Shown: positions 8,708-17,833 of the stretch, one piece after another
Layout of the letters: each line of letters opens with the position of its first letter
Position numbering within the stretch: position 1 is the first letter of the stretch
Made by a program: the position numbers and the translations under genes
The notes under the pieces: generated by a model
Database searches by the model: none
Told to the model about the DNA's origin: nothing
What the model saw: the letters and a program-made list of their open reading frames with translations, nothing else
Source: an uncultured Shewanella sp.
GTDB taxonomy: Bacteria; Pseudomonadota; Gammaproteobacteria; Enterobacterales; Shewanellaceae
Length of the DNA: 64,000 nt
NCBI RefSeq assembly: GCF_947495455.1
Contig: NZ_CANLZC010000010.1
Location: forward strand, 20,711-84,710
Reading direction: 5' to 3'

Positions 8708-9130
8708 TTAATAACTCATAAAGATTAGTGATTAATGAAAATTAAAAATTAATACCTAATGGGTATCAATTTAAAAATGAGATTTCCATTCTCTATTCTC
8801 TATTATTTATTACTTATGTTAGAGGTGTTTAATTTTCATTGTTATTGAGTTAGTTAGGATAAATTGCATTGAATGTTTTCAGGTATCAGGTGAAATACTT
8901 AGTTGTGTATCATTTAAGGTATTTATATAAAGTTTTTTCGCATCATTGTATTTCATTACAACTTTAGATTAATAATCTTTAGTCTTGTTATTAGTCTTTA
9001 GGTTTATAGTCTTTAGTTTTATAATCTTTAGTTTTATAATCTTTAGTTTTATAATCTTTAGTTTTATAATTTTTAGCTTATTATTAAATGTTCATAATGA
9101 TAGGGATCGATATTATTAATATGACGTTTT
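8708..9130. other. Intergenic region with AT-rich repeats
   Basis: No gene was found. The stretch is strongly AT-rich and contains the 15-bp tandem array described separately. The promoter of the lipase-like gene must lie near 8710-8800, but no convincing -35/-10 pair was singled out. Confidence 0.5.
8970..9078. repeat. 15-bp tandem repeat array
   Basis: The unit ATAATCTTTAGTTTT is present three times exactly (9021, 9036, 9051), with a fourth degenerate copy after it and two to three decayed copies before it. The period is constant at 15 bp in the exact core. Confidence 0.8.
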
Positions 9131-9163
9131 AAAAGCACCAATATTATTATTGGTGCTTTTTTA
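9131..9163. terminator. Bidirectional rho-independent terminator
   Basis: Perfect 12-bp arms AAAAGCACCAAT (9131-9142) and ATTGGTGCTTTT (9149-9160) enclose a 6-nt loop. On the minus strand it lies just after the helicase stop codon. The plus-strand side has the longer T run. Confidence 0.85.
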
Positions 9164-9171
9164 AATATGCC

Positions 9172-10461
9172 TTAACTTTTTTTACCCCAAGGGTTAATGG
9201 GAAGGGGGGGCTGATTGTTTTTTGTCTTTTTCTTTGCTGAAGACGGTCTTTGTTTTGGCGCGGTCTTCTCTTTTTGAGGGGGCACTTTTTTATGCTTTGG
9301 CACATAATTTAAAATTGAGATAGGCACCACTTTCTTAGGGGAAAAGCCCTCAATTTCTTTACGCATAATGAGGTGACCTAACTTGCTTTCGATGGCACAT
9401 AAGTTTTTAAAATCATCTTTTGAGACTAAGGATACGGCTTCTCCTTGATTACCTGCGCGTCCGGTTCGGCCTATGCGATGAATGTAATCATCAGCAGGAT
9501 AAGGTAAATCATAATTGACAACTCTTGGTAGGTTATCAATATCAATACCTCGCGCTGCAACGCCTGTGGCAATCAGTAGGTTTATCTCACCGCTTTTAAA
9601 GTTGGCTAAAATGTTTTCACGTATCCCTTGGCTACGGCCGCTGTGTATGCACTCGGCTTTAATACCACGCTTTTCTAGCTGACTTACCAGTTTTGCCGCG
9701 CCTTGTTTAGTTTCAATAAAAATCAGTGTCTGTTGCCAGTTTTGTTCATTGATAAGGTGGCTCAATAAGGCTGATTTTTTATCTTTATCAACGGTGACTA
9801 ACCATTGATCGATTTGTGGACCCTTGGCTTTATTCACGACTGAAATTTCGACGGGTTTGGCAATAGTGGTTTTGGCAAGGGCCTTAATTTGAGGAGAAAG
9901 TGTGGCTGAAAATAATAAATTTTGCCTATTTTGAGGCAGTTTATCCATGATTTTATTGATATCTTCAATAAAGCCCATGTCGAGCATTCTATCGGCTTCA
10001 TCTAAAACTAAGATTTCCAGCTCGTCAAAATGTATGGCCCTTTGAGTGTACATATCAAGCAGTCGGCCTGGAGTCGCGACTAAAATATCAACCCCTTCAA
10101 TCAGCGCTTGTTTTTGCGGCTTAGTATCAACACCACCGTACATGGCTAAAGAGGTGAGATTAAGCGTTGAACTGTATTGTTTAATATTGATGTCCACTTG
10201 CACAGCAAGCTCCCGTGTGGGAGCGATAATTAATGCACGTACGCGTTTTTTTCGTATTGTTTCTGCATGGCGCAATTTTTCAAGTATAGGTAACACAAAG
10301 CTTGCTGTTTTGCCTGTGCCTGTTTGCGCGGCAGCGATGACATTTTTACCCGATAAGATAACAGGAATGGCTTTTTCCTGAATGGGAGTGGGGGCGGTAT
10401 AGCCCTGTTTAGTAATGGCTGTGATGATTGGATCACTTAATCCCAGTGTAGAAAAAGGCAT
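9172..10461 (-). CDS. rhlE: DEAD-box RNA helicase, RhlE-like
   Basis: A 429-residue ATP-dependent RNA helicase. The motifs run in order: Q motif GYTAPTPIQ (20-28), motif I AAQTGTGKT (44-52), Ia PTRELAVQ (81-88), TPGR (130-133), DEAD (154-157), SAT (185-187), then domain 2 with VAARGID, VNYDLP and HRIGRTGR. The C-terminal 60 residues are basic and low in complexity (KKKTKNNQ), typical of RNA-binding tails. RhlE-type enzymes act in ribosome assembly and RNA turnover. The choice of RhlE over other DEAD-box paralogues rests on motif context and is less certain than the family. Confidence 0.85.
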   Translation of the reverse strand: MPFSTLGLSDPIITAITKQGYTAPTPIQEKAIPVILSGKNVIAAAQTGTGKTASFVLPILEKLRHAETIRKKRVRALIIAPTRELAVQVDINIKQYSSTLNLTSLAMYGGVDTKPQKQALIEGVDILVATPGRLLDMYTQRAIHFDELEILVLDEADRMLDMGFIEDINKIMDKLPQNRQNLLFSATLSPQIKALAKTTIAKPVEISVVNKAKGPQIDQWLVTVDKDKKSALLSHLINEQNWQQTLIFIETKQGAAKLVSQLEKRGIKAECIHSGRSQGIRENILANFKSGEINLLIATGVAARGIDIDNLPRVVNYDLPYPADDYIHRIGRTGRAGNQGEAVSLVSKDDFKNLCAIESKLGHLIMRKEIEGFSPKKVVPISILNYVPKHKKVPPQKEKTAPKQRPSSAKKKTKNNQPPLPINPWGKKS

Positions 10462-10847
10462 TTTTATCTCAATAGGTTGTTTAATGATAAGTTTCTAATG
10501 CTATTCGCTGTTTGTATCAAAAAAGCGCAAAAGCACGAACCGAGCGTAGCATTATATCTGACTCATTAGTTTTTGATAAATGAATTCATAGGTGATTGGA
10601 GTTCGACCCATAAAGCTTCATGAAAGATAACTATGTTTCATTAATGATCGATTAAGTGATTTTTTTGTTACTTATTTAGTATGTGTTTGTGGTTCTAATT
10701 CTATGTTTTTTAAATGATTAAAATGATTAAAATGATTAGTAATAAATAATCTATAAATGATGATTTTGTATAAGAATAGACTTGCAATGTCATACCCTAA
10801 AGCGTAAAAGCTTTTTTATGTTGTGGTTTTATGGGTTGATGTTTGCT
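10462..10847. other. Intergenic region between divergent genes
   Basis: This 386-bp stretch separates the divergent helicase and rarD genes and must hold both promoters. It is AT-rich and contains a short ATTAAAATG triplication near 10717-10737. No other structure was recognised. Confidence 0.4.
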
Positions 10848-11744
10848 ATGAATCGTTCTTTGCAAGGTAATTTGATTGCGATTTCCGCTTTTGCTGTGTG
10901 GGGGCTAACACCATTGTTTTATGGCGTGCTCGACGGTCAAAATACGTTTGAATTACTTGCGCATCGCATTATATGGTCTGTTCCTGTGGTTTTTCTGTTC
11001 AGCTATTTGATGAATATACGATTTAATTTTAGTCGAATTTTGGCCGACCAAAGGTCTTTATTTTATAGTTTTTTAGCCGCTTCGGTTATGTGTGTGAGTT
11101 GGTATGCATTTATTTATGCTGTGACACATAAGCAAGTGTTGACGGCAAGCTTAGGTTTTTTTATTAATCCATTGATCACTATTGCACTTAGTATCCTTTT
11201 GCTCAAAGAAAAACCTACAATGGGGCAAGTGTTAGCGATTGTGTTGAGTGTCTTAGGGGTGGGGTATTTGATTTTAACCACAGGGCAACTTCCTATTTTG
11301 GCATTGTTGATGGGTGGTTTTTTTGCTTTGTATGGTGTGTTAAAAAAACAGGTTCATTATGATGCTATGACTTCTGTAATGGTGGAATCTGTCGTATTGC
11401 TTCCTTTTGCATTAGGCTTTTTTGCATATCAAGTCGCAACTGGATCCAGTGTGTTTATGCACAGCTCGCCGATGACGCAGCTTTATTTCATGTTAACGGC
11501 GCCAGTGACTTTAGTGCCTGTTATCTTATTTTCCTTGGCACTAAGGCGAACTTCATTGACGGCCATTGGGTTTATCCAATATTTGGAGCCGAGTTTACAG
11601 TTTATTTTAGCCACTTGGATATTTGGCGAAGTATTAGATATGCATAAACTGGTGACATTTGTGTTTATCTGGACTGGGCTTTTGTGCTGCATGATAAAGT
11701 GGCCTGTAAGACAGGTTCACGAGTCGTTAAAGATCAGCAAATGA
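10848..11744 (+). CDS. rarD: EamA-family transporter RarD
   Basis: About 298 residues with ten hydrophobic helices arranged as two EamA repeats. GNLIAISAFAVWGLTPLFYGVL opens the protein in the manner of RarD, and the second half has RRTSLTAIGFIQYLEPSLQFIL, also characteristic. The ATG at 10848 is preferred because the extra 22 residues upstream do not fit the family start. RarD is a predicted metabolite permease (linked to chloramphenicol sensitivity in some species); the substrate is unproven. Its 3' end overlaps the convergent fructokinase gene by 18 bp. Confidence 0.8.
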   Translation: MNRSLQGNLIAISAFAVWGLTPLFYGVLDGQNTFELLAHRIIWSVPVVFLFSYLMNIRFNFSRILADQRSLFYSFLAASVMCVSWYAFIYAVTHKQVLTASLGFFINPLITIALSILLLKEKPTMGQVLAIVLSVLGVGYLILTTGQLPILALLMGGFFALYGVLKKQVHYDAMTSVMVESVVLLPFALGFFAYQVATGSSVFMHSSPMTQLYFMLTAPVTLVPVILFSLALRRTSLTAIGFIQYLEPSLQFILATWIFGEVLDMHKLVTFVFIWTGLLCCMIKWPVRQVHESLKISK

Positions 11745-12671
11745 TGGTAGTGAAGGAAAGGCGCCTTTTCGAGTGCAGGCGATAGCGCCGCATTGTGTCG
11801 CAAACTGCACTATGGAGTGGAGTTTAGTCTCATCTGTGATGATTTCTTTAAAGTTATGCTTTATTAGGTATTGATTAAGCTGATAAAGCATACCACCAAC
11901 AAATGCATCACCCGCCGCGGTAGTATCGACAACCTTAATTGTCGGTATTTGGCATTCTCCTAGAAAGTTGGCAGTGTAATACCGTACAGGTAGATGACCG
12001 TTACTGATCATAATGATGGATACGCCCTGTTTGAAACACTGATCAATAAAGGCTGATTCGTGCTGTTCTTGACTGTGGGACAATAAAAAATCCAGCTCTT
12101 CTTGTGACAGTTTTAATACATCACAATGGCAAATGCATTGCGATATTCTTTCAAAAGCTAATGTACTATTTTCCCATAAATTTAAGCGTAAGTTAACATC
12201 AAAGCTGCGTAAACACTGATGTGTTTTTGCTAAGGTTAGACCATGTAAGGTTGATCGATAGATATTTTTTTCGGTGAGACTATTTGAACAAATATGAAAA
12301 AGCTGGCTTTGAATAAAAGCATTGGTGTCAAAATGTTCCACCTTAAATAAAAGATCGGCAGCTGGGGGGCGGTAAAAATTAAAACGACGTTCACCACTGG
12401 CATCCAAAGAGATAAATGCCAGTGCCGTTTTGGCCTGAGCAGTTTGCAGACAATAATCTGTGTTGACCTTGTGTTCATTGAGAGCATGAAGAAGGTAATC
12501 GCCAAACATGTCTTGTCCAAACATACCACAGAATGCACTTTTTCCACCTAATTTGGCATAAGTAACAGTGACATTTGCTGGAGCGCCTCCGGGATATTTT
12601 GTAAAGGTTTCAGGTGTATCGCCATTCGATAAGAAATCAATTAAGGCTTCTCCAAATGCAAGTAAACTCAT
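11727..12671 (-). CDS. PfkB-family fructokinase
   Basis: A 314-residue sugar kinase of the ribokinase fold. The substrate-binding glycine motif is KYPGGAPANVTVTYAKLGG (residues 25-43), and the anion-hole/catalytic motif DTTAAGDAFVGGML lies near 244-257, with Asp as the base. It would phosphorylate fructose to fructose 6-phosphate in the cytosol. The start overlaps the stop of the upstream isomerase gene by 4 bp (ATGA), so the two are translationally coupled. With the isomerase and the divergent FucP-like carrier it fits a mannose route. Fructose as substrate is inferred from family and context. Confidence 0.8.
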   Translation of the reverse strand: MSLLAFGEALIDFLSNGDTPETFTKYPGGAPANVTVTYAKLGGKSAFCGMFGQDMFGDYLLHALNEHKVNTDYCLQTAQAKTALAFISLDASGERRFNFYRPPAADLLFKVEHFDTNAFIQSQLFHICSNSLTEKNIYRSTLHGLTLAKTHQCLRSFDVNLRLNLWENSTLAFERISQCICHCDVLKLSQEELDFLLSHSQEQHESAFIDQCFKQGVSIIMISNGHLPVRYYTANFLGECQIPTIKVVDTTAAGDAFVGGMLYQLNQYLIKHNFKEIITDETKLHSIVQFATQCGAIACTRKGAFPSLPSFADL

Positions 12672-13900
12672 AAAGCTGATTCCTTGAGTTTTATGGCTTT
12701 GATTACTTCATAACAGGAGCCCATGGTGTGATAGTCTGTTTTGCCTCCAGCTGGGCTTTTTATATCACTATAGTGATTATTTTTCGCATCTAATATGAAA
12801 TACCAAGCGCCATATTGATGATCGACCATATGTGTCCAACAATAGGACCAAATCTTCTGATACCAGTGCCAGTAGCTGTTTTTACCTGTTGTAAGGGCAA
12901 GCAAGGCGGCAGCGGCAAAGCTTTCTGCTTGCACCCAAAAGTATTTGTCGCTGAAGCAAATTTCTTCGTTTGGCGCAAAACCATAAAAAATACCGCCATT
13001 GAGATCATCCCAAGCGATTTCCATTGCTTTATTAAATAAGAACTGGGCTCGTTCAATCATCCAGTTTTCAGCTTGGTGCCGATATAAAATGCACAGTAAT
13101 TTTGCCCATTCGGTTTGGTGGCCGGGTTGGTAACCCCAAGGGCGATATAAATTAGCTGAATCGTCTTGATTATAATGCCAATCAATTTTCCAATTCGAGG
13201 TATAGTGTTCCCAGATGAGCCCATCACTCATAAAGGCTTGCCTTACCGTTATGTTGTGAGCGATTAAATAGGCACGTTGTAAAAATTTGGGATCGAGTGT
13301 GACTTCAAAGGCAGTGAGCATGGCTTCACACATATGCATATTGGCATTTTGACCTCTATAATCGCTGAGTTGTGTGAAATTTGCATTATATTCATCTCGA
13401 TATAAACCAAATTTTTCATCCCAAAAATATTTTTCGAGTTGTTGCCAGACTTGTTCTATTTTATCTTTTGAAGCAGTGATACCGGCTTTAAAGGCGAGTG
13501 AATGACTTAATAGCACAAAGGCGAGTCCATAACAGTGATTTGTATCGTCAGTGACCTTGTTATTGAATAATTGCCATGCATAGGCTCCAGTTTTGGGGTT
13601 TTTATGTGTGGTTTCGATGTAATCAATGCCTTGCTGTATTACCTTTAAATATTCAGTCTGGTTAAATTCAATTGCTGCCATGGCATAGTTAAAAACAAAT
13701 CGACAGCTTGAAACTAAATGACGGTCTTTTTTGTTGTATATGTTGCCATTATTGTAAAAGTTTTGAAAAAAACCATTATTTATGTCAATACAATTGGGGT
13801 GGTAAAAAGCCATGGTTTGTTTAATGTGATCTTGAAGAAAGTGTAAGTTTTTAAAATCAGGAATTGGTACATCTTTATATTTATCTTCTTGTTTATTCAT
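12668..13900 (-). CDS. AGE-superfamily sugar isomerase/epimerase (probable mannose isomerase)
   Basis: A 410-residue (alpha/alpha)6-barrel protein of the N-acylglucosamine 2-epimerase superfamily. Conserved features include CRFVFNYAMAA, ANMHMCEAMLTAFE with catalytic-type His, GHQTEWAKLL and DYHTMGSCYEV near the end. Members interconvert mannose and fructose, N-acylglucosamine and N-acylmannosamine, or epimerise cellobiose. Coupling to a fructokinase and divergence from a hexose carrier favour mannose-to-fructose isomerisation. An exact reaction cannot be fixed from sequence alone. Confidence 0.75.
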   Translation of the reverse strand: MNKQEDKYKDVPIPDFKNLHFLQDHIKQTMAFYHPNCIDINNGFFQNFYNNGNIYNKKDRHLVSSCRFVFNYAMAAIEFNQTEYLKVIQQGIDYIETTHKNPKTGAYAWQLFNNKVTDDTNHCYGLAFVLLSHSLAFKAGITASKDKIEQVWQQLEKYFWDEKFGLYRDEYNANFTQLSDYRGQNANMHMCEAMLTAFEVTLDPKFLQRAYLIAHNITVRQAFMSDGLIWEHYTSNWKIDWHYNQDDSANLYRPWGYQPGHQTEWAKLLCILYRHQAENWMIERAQFLFNKAMEIAWDDLNGGIFYGFAPNEEICFSDKYFWVQAESFAAAALLALTTGKNSYWHWYQKIWSYCWTHMVDHQYGAWYFILDAKNNHYSDIKSPAGGKTDYHTMGSCYEVIKAIKLKESAL

Positions 13901-13989
13901 GGTTTTATTCGCTTTTCTAATCAGGGTTAATATGTGTTTTATTGATTAAATTATGTCCACCCTCATTATTTAAACGGTTTTAGATTGAC

Positions 13990-14017
13990 TTGACATCATA
14001 GCCTAAATTGCTAGTGT
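13990..14017 (+). promoter_or_regulatory. Candidate sigma-70 promoter of the sugar carrier
   Basis: TTGACA (13990-13995) is followed after 16 bp by TAGTGT (14012-14017), about 75 bp before the carrier start. The -35 is consensus and the -10 weak. The AT-rich palindromic TTAATTAA just downstream could be part of an operator. Confidence 0.35.
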
Positions 14018-14095
14018 GCGTTAATTAACAAAAACTAATGGCTTCTTATTAAGTCTGATTCTATTATTAATTCATTAACACACTGGAGTATGCTT

Positions 14096-15355
14096 GTGGC
14101 TGGAATTCCTACTTTTTCATCATCTGATCAGTCTCAAGAATCTAGATTGCTTGATTATCGACTTCCTTTAGCTTCTATGTGTGTCTTATTCTTTTTCATT
14201 GGCTTTATTACCGTATTAAATGATGTGTTAATTCCACATTTAAAGGAAATGTTCTCGTTAAATTATACTCAAGCCATGCTGATTCAATTTTGTTTTTTTA
14301 GTGCTTATTTTATTGTGTCTGTGCCAGCGGGTTTATTAGTACATAAAGTTGGATATAAAAGCAGTATGATTTTTGGTTTATTGACTACCGCGTTAGGGTG
14401 CGGGCTTTTTTATCCGGCAGCGTCTTTACATGTTTATGGATTATTTTTATTGGCGCTATTTGTACTCGCCAGTGGGTTGACTATTCTACAAGTGTCCGTT
14501 AACCCCTATGTTGCCGCTTTAGGCCCTGAACGCCTAGCTTCGAGTCGGCTTATTTTAGCACAAGCATTGAATTCATTTGGAACGACTATAGGACCATTTT
14601 TTGCCGGAATGATGTTGCTGTCGGTTTCAGGGATTGCTGCGGGATCCGAAGCGGTTAAAACACAATATTTGATGTTAGCTGGGGTGCTTATCCTTGCATC
14701 TTTTATTGTAAAAAAATTGAAATTACCTGAGATACATGAATCCAGTCATACGGTTGAGGTCAATGATGGCAGAACGATATGGCAAGCAAAGCAAACACTG
14801 TTTGGTGCATGTGCTATTTTTTTCTATGTCGGAGCCGAAGTGGGAATAGGCAGCTTTCTTATTAATTACTTTGAGCTACATCATATTGGTAATATGTCTG
14901 CAGCCAGTGCAGCACATTTTGTTGGATATTATTGGGGAGGCGCTATGATTGGGCGCTTTATCGGCGCTGTGGTGACTCGAGTGGTTAAGCCGCAACTTGC
15001 TCTTATGTTTAATGGCTCTATGGCGATTTTACTCTTGTGTGTGTCAATGAACACTAGTGGTTATCTCGCTATGGGATCCATTTTGGCCGTTGGGTTATTT
15101 AATTCTATTATGTTTCCGACTATTTTTTCTTTGGCGATTAAAGGGCTTGAGAGGCATACTAGCCGAGGTTCTGGCTTGGTTTGTTTGGCCATTGTGGGCG
15201 GGGCTGTTATGCCTTTGGTTCAAGGGGCGGTCGCAGATATTACCGATGTACAAGCCAGCTTTATTATTCCGGCATTAAGTTATTTAGTGATCATTGGATT
15301 TGCGATGAGTGCGCCTAGATTAACGGAAAAATGGCGTCAGTTAAAAGTAAATTAA
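14096..15355 (+). CDS. FucP/GluP-family sugar:H+ symporter
   Basis: About 420 residues with 12 membrane helices. The motif FFFIGFITVLNDVLIPHLKEMF in helix 1 and the following QAMLIQFCFFSAYFIVSVPAG are hallmarks of the FucP/GluP branch of the MFS. GTG at 14096 is preferred because GGAG lies seven bases before it; ATG at 14090 is only one base from that site. It is divergent from the isomerase-fructokinase operon across 195 bp, so it probably imports the hexose they use, likely mannose. Confidence 0.8.
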   Translation: MAGIPTFSSSDQSQESRLLDYRLPLASMCVLFFFIGFITVLNDVLIPHLKEMFSLNYTQAMLIQFCFFSAYFIVSVPAGLLVHKVGYKSSMIFGLLTTALGCGLFYPAASLHVYGLFLLALFVLASGLTILQVSVNPYVAALGPERLASSRLILAQALNSFGTTIGPFFAGMMLLSVSGIAAGSEAVKTQYLMLAGVLILASFIVKKLKLPEIHESSHTVEVNDGRTIWQAKQTLFGACAIFFYVGAEVGIGSFLINYFELHHIGNMSAASAAHFVGYYWGGAMIGRFIGAVVTRVVKPQLALMFNGSMAILLLCVSMNTSGYLAMGSILAVGLFNSIMFPTIFSLAIKGLERHTSRGSGLVCLAIVGGAVMPLVQGAVADITDVQASFIIPALSYLVIIGFAMSAPRLTEKWRQLKVN

Positions 15356-15453
15356 CCTGTTTGGCCATATTTTCATGCATGTCAGTACAGCTTAGCATTT
15401 GCCAATCAACTACACTGATAATTATGTAAGTGCTGAGTTTAAGTAGGCGGAAT

Positions 15454-17010
15454 ATGACAACACCTGTGACTAATGAAGAAAGAGATCTATTTCGTTACCG
15501 TTGGTGGTTGCTTTCAGGTTTAGGCCTGGGATTGATGATCATTAATCTTGATGTCACGATTATTAATTTGGCTTTGCCTGTGATCGGTGATGTTTTTTCA
15601 GCGACTTTGTCTCAGTTACAGTGGGTTAATAATATCTATTTAATTGCCATGGGTGGCCTGATGATCACCACTGGCAAGTTGGGTGATCGTTTTGGTCATA
15701 AACTGACAATGATGTGGGGTGTGACAATTTTTCTTATTGGCTCCTTGATTGCCAGTGTTGCGCCTAACCTCTGGATGATTATTCTTGGTCGATTTGTACA
15801 AGGTGTAGGAATGGCTGGAACCTTTGGAATGGTTTTTGTCCTTGCTACCGGACACTTCCCTAAACACCAACAAGGCTTGGCTGTGAGTATTATGGTTGTA
15901 TTTACGGCACTAGCTCAGTCATTAGGACCAACGCTTGGTGGATTAATTGTCGAGCATTGGGGCTGGCGTTGGGCTTTTTTGATCAATGTGCCAGTGTGTT
16001 TATTGTGTTTGCTAATCGTATTTCTGACAGCAAGAAACGATAAGGGAAACAGACAAGTTAATGTTCATATGCCTTCGAGCTTTCTCGTTTTAGTGGCTTT
16101 TTTATCGATTTTATACGCTTTTAATATTGTCTCTTTGACAGGCTTTTTCAGCTTATCTTTTTTAATTCCTTTTATTGTAGGTGGCCTATTGTTGGCAACG
16201 ACTTTATGTTGGCAACGCTTTTTAGCTCATCCACTGATAAACTTGGTACTTTTTAAACAAAAACTATTTTTAGGGTTACTCATTACTCGAGCTTGTTTTC
16301 AAGTCTTATTTGGATCTTTTCTATTTATTTTACCTCTGTATTTAGAAAATATTTTAAACTTTACACCTGCAACAGCGGGACTTGTCATGTTGATCATGAC
16401 AGGTTGCTTATGTTTGTCATCTATAACAGCAGGCCAGCTTAACAGTCGTTTTGGACCATTACCTTCTATTGTGGTTGCTCAGTTTATCGGGTTTACGGGG
16501 TCGATGCTTTTGGTGTTTATGCCTGAAAAACTCTCTTGGTTGTATTTAGCCTCGGGAATGGTGTTTATTGGGATTACTGTGGGTCTCATGTATGCTTCAA
16601 CCAATTTAGCCGCTGTTCAAGTGGCCCCTAAGAGTGAAAAAGGGGCTTCCTATGGTTTGTTTATTTCTCATACTTATTTGTGGTATGCCTGTGGCATTGC
16701 CGGTGCTGGACTCTTAGTGAGTAGTGTTTCTATTAATACATTTATGTCTTTTGCTGCGAGCGAAATGACAAAAACAGGCTCTCCAAGTATAGAGCAAGTG
16801 TTACCTTTTATTACGGGAGCTCAGCCATTGGATAAAATATTAGCCCTATTTAGTGATACAAGTGTTCACTCGTCAGTACTTGTGTGGGGGAGAGATGCTT
16901 TCCATAGTGGTTTTCATGCTTTGATGTTGGTTTATTTGTTTTTATCTTTTATTGGATTGTGCGCTAGCTTACTTTTTAAAAATACTTCTCATTTATTAAA
17001 TACCGATTAG
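15454..17010 (+). CDS. DHA2-family (EmrB/QacA) MFS exporter
   Basis: About 518 residues with 14 predicted helices. Motif D1 appears as MIINLDVTIINLALPVIGD in helix 1, motif A as GKLGDRFGHK in loop 2-3 and motif C-type GPTLGGLIVEHWGWRWAFLINVP after helix 5. These identify a drug:H+ antiporter-2. ATG 15454 has AGGCGG five bases upstream, better than the GTG 24 bases earlier. No membrane-fusion partner is adjacent. The substrate is unknown. Confidence 0.85.
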   Translation: MTTPVTNEERDLFRYRWWLLSGLGLGLMIINLDVTIINLALPVIGDVFSATLSQLQWVNNIYLIAMGGLMITTGKLGDRFGHKLTMMWGVTIFLIGSLIASVAPNLWMIILGRFVQGVGMAGTFGMVFVLATGHFPKHQQGLAVSIMVVFTALAQSLGPTLGGLIVEHWGWRWAFLINVPVCLLCLLIVFLTARNDKGNRQVNVHMPSSFLVLVAFLSILYAFNIVSLTGFFSLSFLIPFIVGGLLLATTLCWQRFLAHPLINLVLFKQKLFLGLLITRACFQVLFGSFLFILPLYLENILNFTPATAGLVMLIMTGCLCLSSITAGQLNSRFGPLPSIVVAQFIGFTGSMLLVFMPEKLSWLYLASGMVFIGITVGLMYASTNLAAVQVAPKSEKGASYGLFISHTYLWYACGIAGAGLLVSSVSINTFMSFAASEMTKTGSPSIEQVLPFITGAQPLDKILALFSDTSVHSSVLVWGRDAFHSGFHALMLVYLFLSFIGLCASLLFKNTSHLLNTD

Positions 17011-17350
17011 TGTATATTTTGTTTTTATGTTTAAATCTTTTGTGAGAAATTGTTTTTAAGTGTTGCTTTTATTTTTATAAATGTATCTTGGTATATAATC
17101 AATATTCTGTTAGTTTTTTATTTTTATGGTATCTATTACATTCATATTGTGAACTGTTGGTTTTTTGATGGCCTTTTAGGCCGTTTAATCACAAAAATAT
17201 CTTGTTAGCCAAGTTGTAAATTTAAGAATAAGGCTAAAGTCTATTTTTAAATGTTAATATCTAATAACAAATACCTTTTCGATTTTTTGATTTTAGTAAC
17301 CATCTGTTTAATATGGTTATAATGTCTAAACTTCACGATTAATTAACCCT
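17011..17350 (+). promoter_or_regulatory. AT-rich leader of the chaperone/effector pair
   Basis: A 340-bp AT-rich stretch without genes. A TATAAT at 17318-17323 lies about 28 bp before the chaperone ATG, but no good -35 precedes it, which would suit an activator-dependent promoter. A small GGCC-TTTTA-GGCC hairpin occurs near 17171-17183. Confidence 0.35.
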
Positions 17351-17809
17351 ATGTTTGATGCTTTTTTTAAATATTTTTTTAATGTTTATCCTATCTCACC
17401 GCCAAAACTTGATTCTAATGGCGGGTTTGTCATTGCATTAGATAATGACATTGACGTTTATATTTCTCCTCATAAGGGGAAAGCGCAATATATTCATTTG
17501 GCATGTGAAGTATCAGCAATTGATAAAGAGAATGTAGAAAGAAAGTGGTTAATGGATATTCTGTGTGCGCAGTATGCTAATCAACAGCCTATCGCTTGTT
17601 ATTTTGGCATCAATGAGCAGCAGGATTCGTTGCTGTTATTGCAACACATTGATCTTTCATTGGGTCAATATGAGCTGGTGTTAGAACAGATCATCATTTT
17701 TGCCAAGATGTCTAAATATTGGCAACAGAAACTATTGCAGAATGAAAGTGATATGTCTGCAATAGACAAACCCTCATTGAATACCTTTAATTTAATGAAT
17801 CTTGCTTAA
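17351..17809 (+). CDS. Probable type III secretion chaperone (CesT-like)
   Basis: A 152-residue acidic cytosolic protein. The pattern fits the class I type III chaperone fold: an opening helix (DAFFKYFF), strands with FVIALDNDIDVYISPH, a helix (KWLMDILCAQYANQQ), strands ACYFGINEQQDSLLLLQHIDL and a long final helix (YELVLEQIIIFAKMSKYWQQKLL). Size, acidity and position directly before a large secreted-effector-like gene are also typical. Such chaperones bind the effector N-terminus and deliver it to the secretion ATPase. The assignment rests on pattern and context and no secretion apparatus lies in this window. Confidence 0.6.
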   Translation: MFDAFFKYFFNVYPISPPKLDSNGGFVIALDNDIDVYISPHKGKAQYIHLACEVSAIDKENVERKWLMDILCAQYANQQPIACYFGINEQQDSLLLLQHIDLSLGQYELVLEQIIIFAKMSKYWQQKLLQNESDMSAIDKPSLNTFNLMNLA

Positions 17810-17833
17810 GTATAAAATAACGAGATATTTTTG

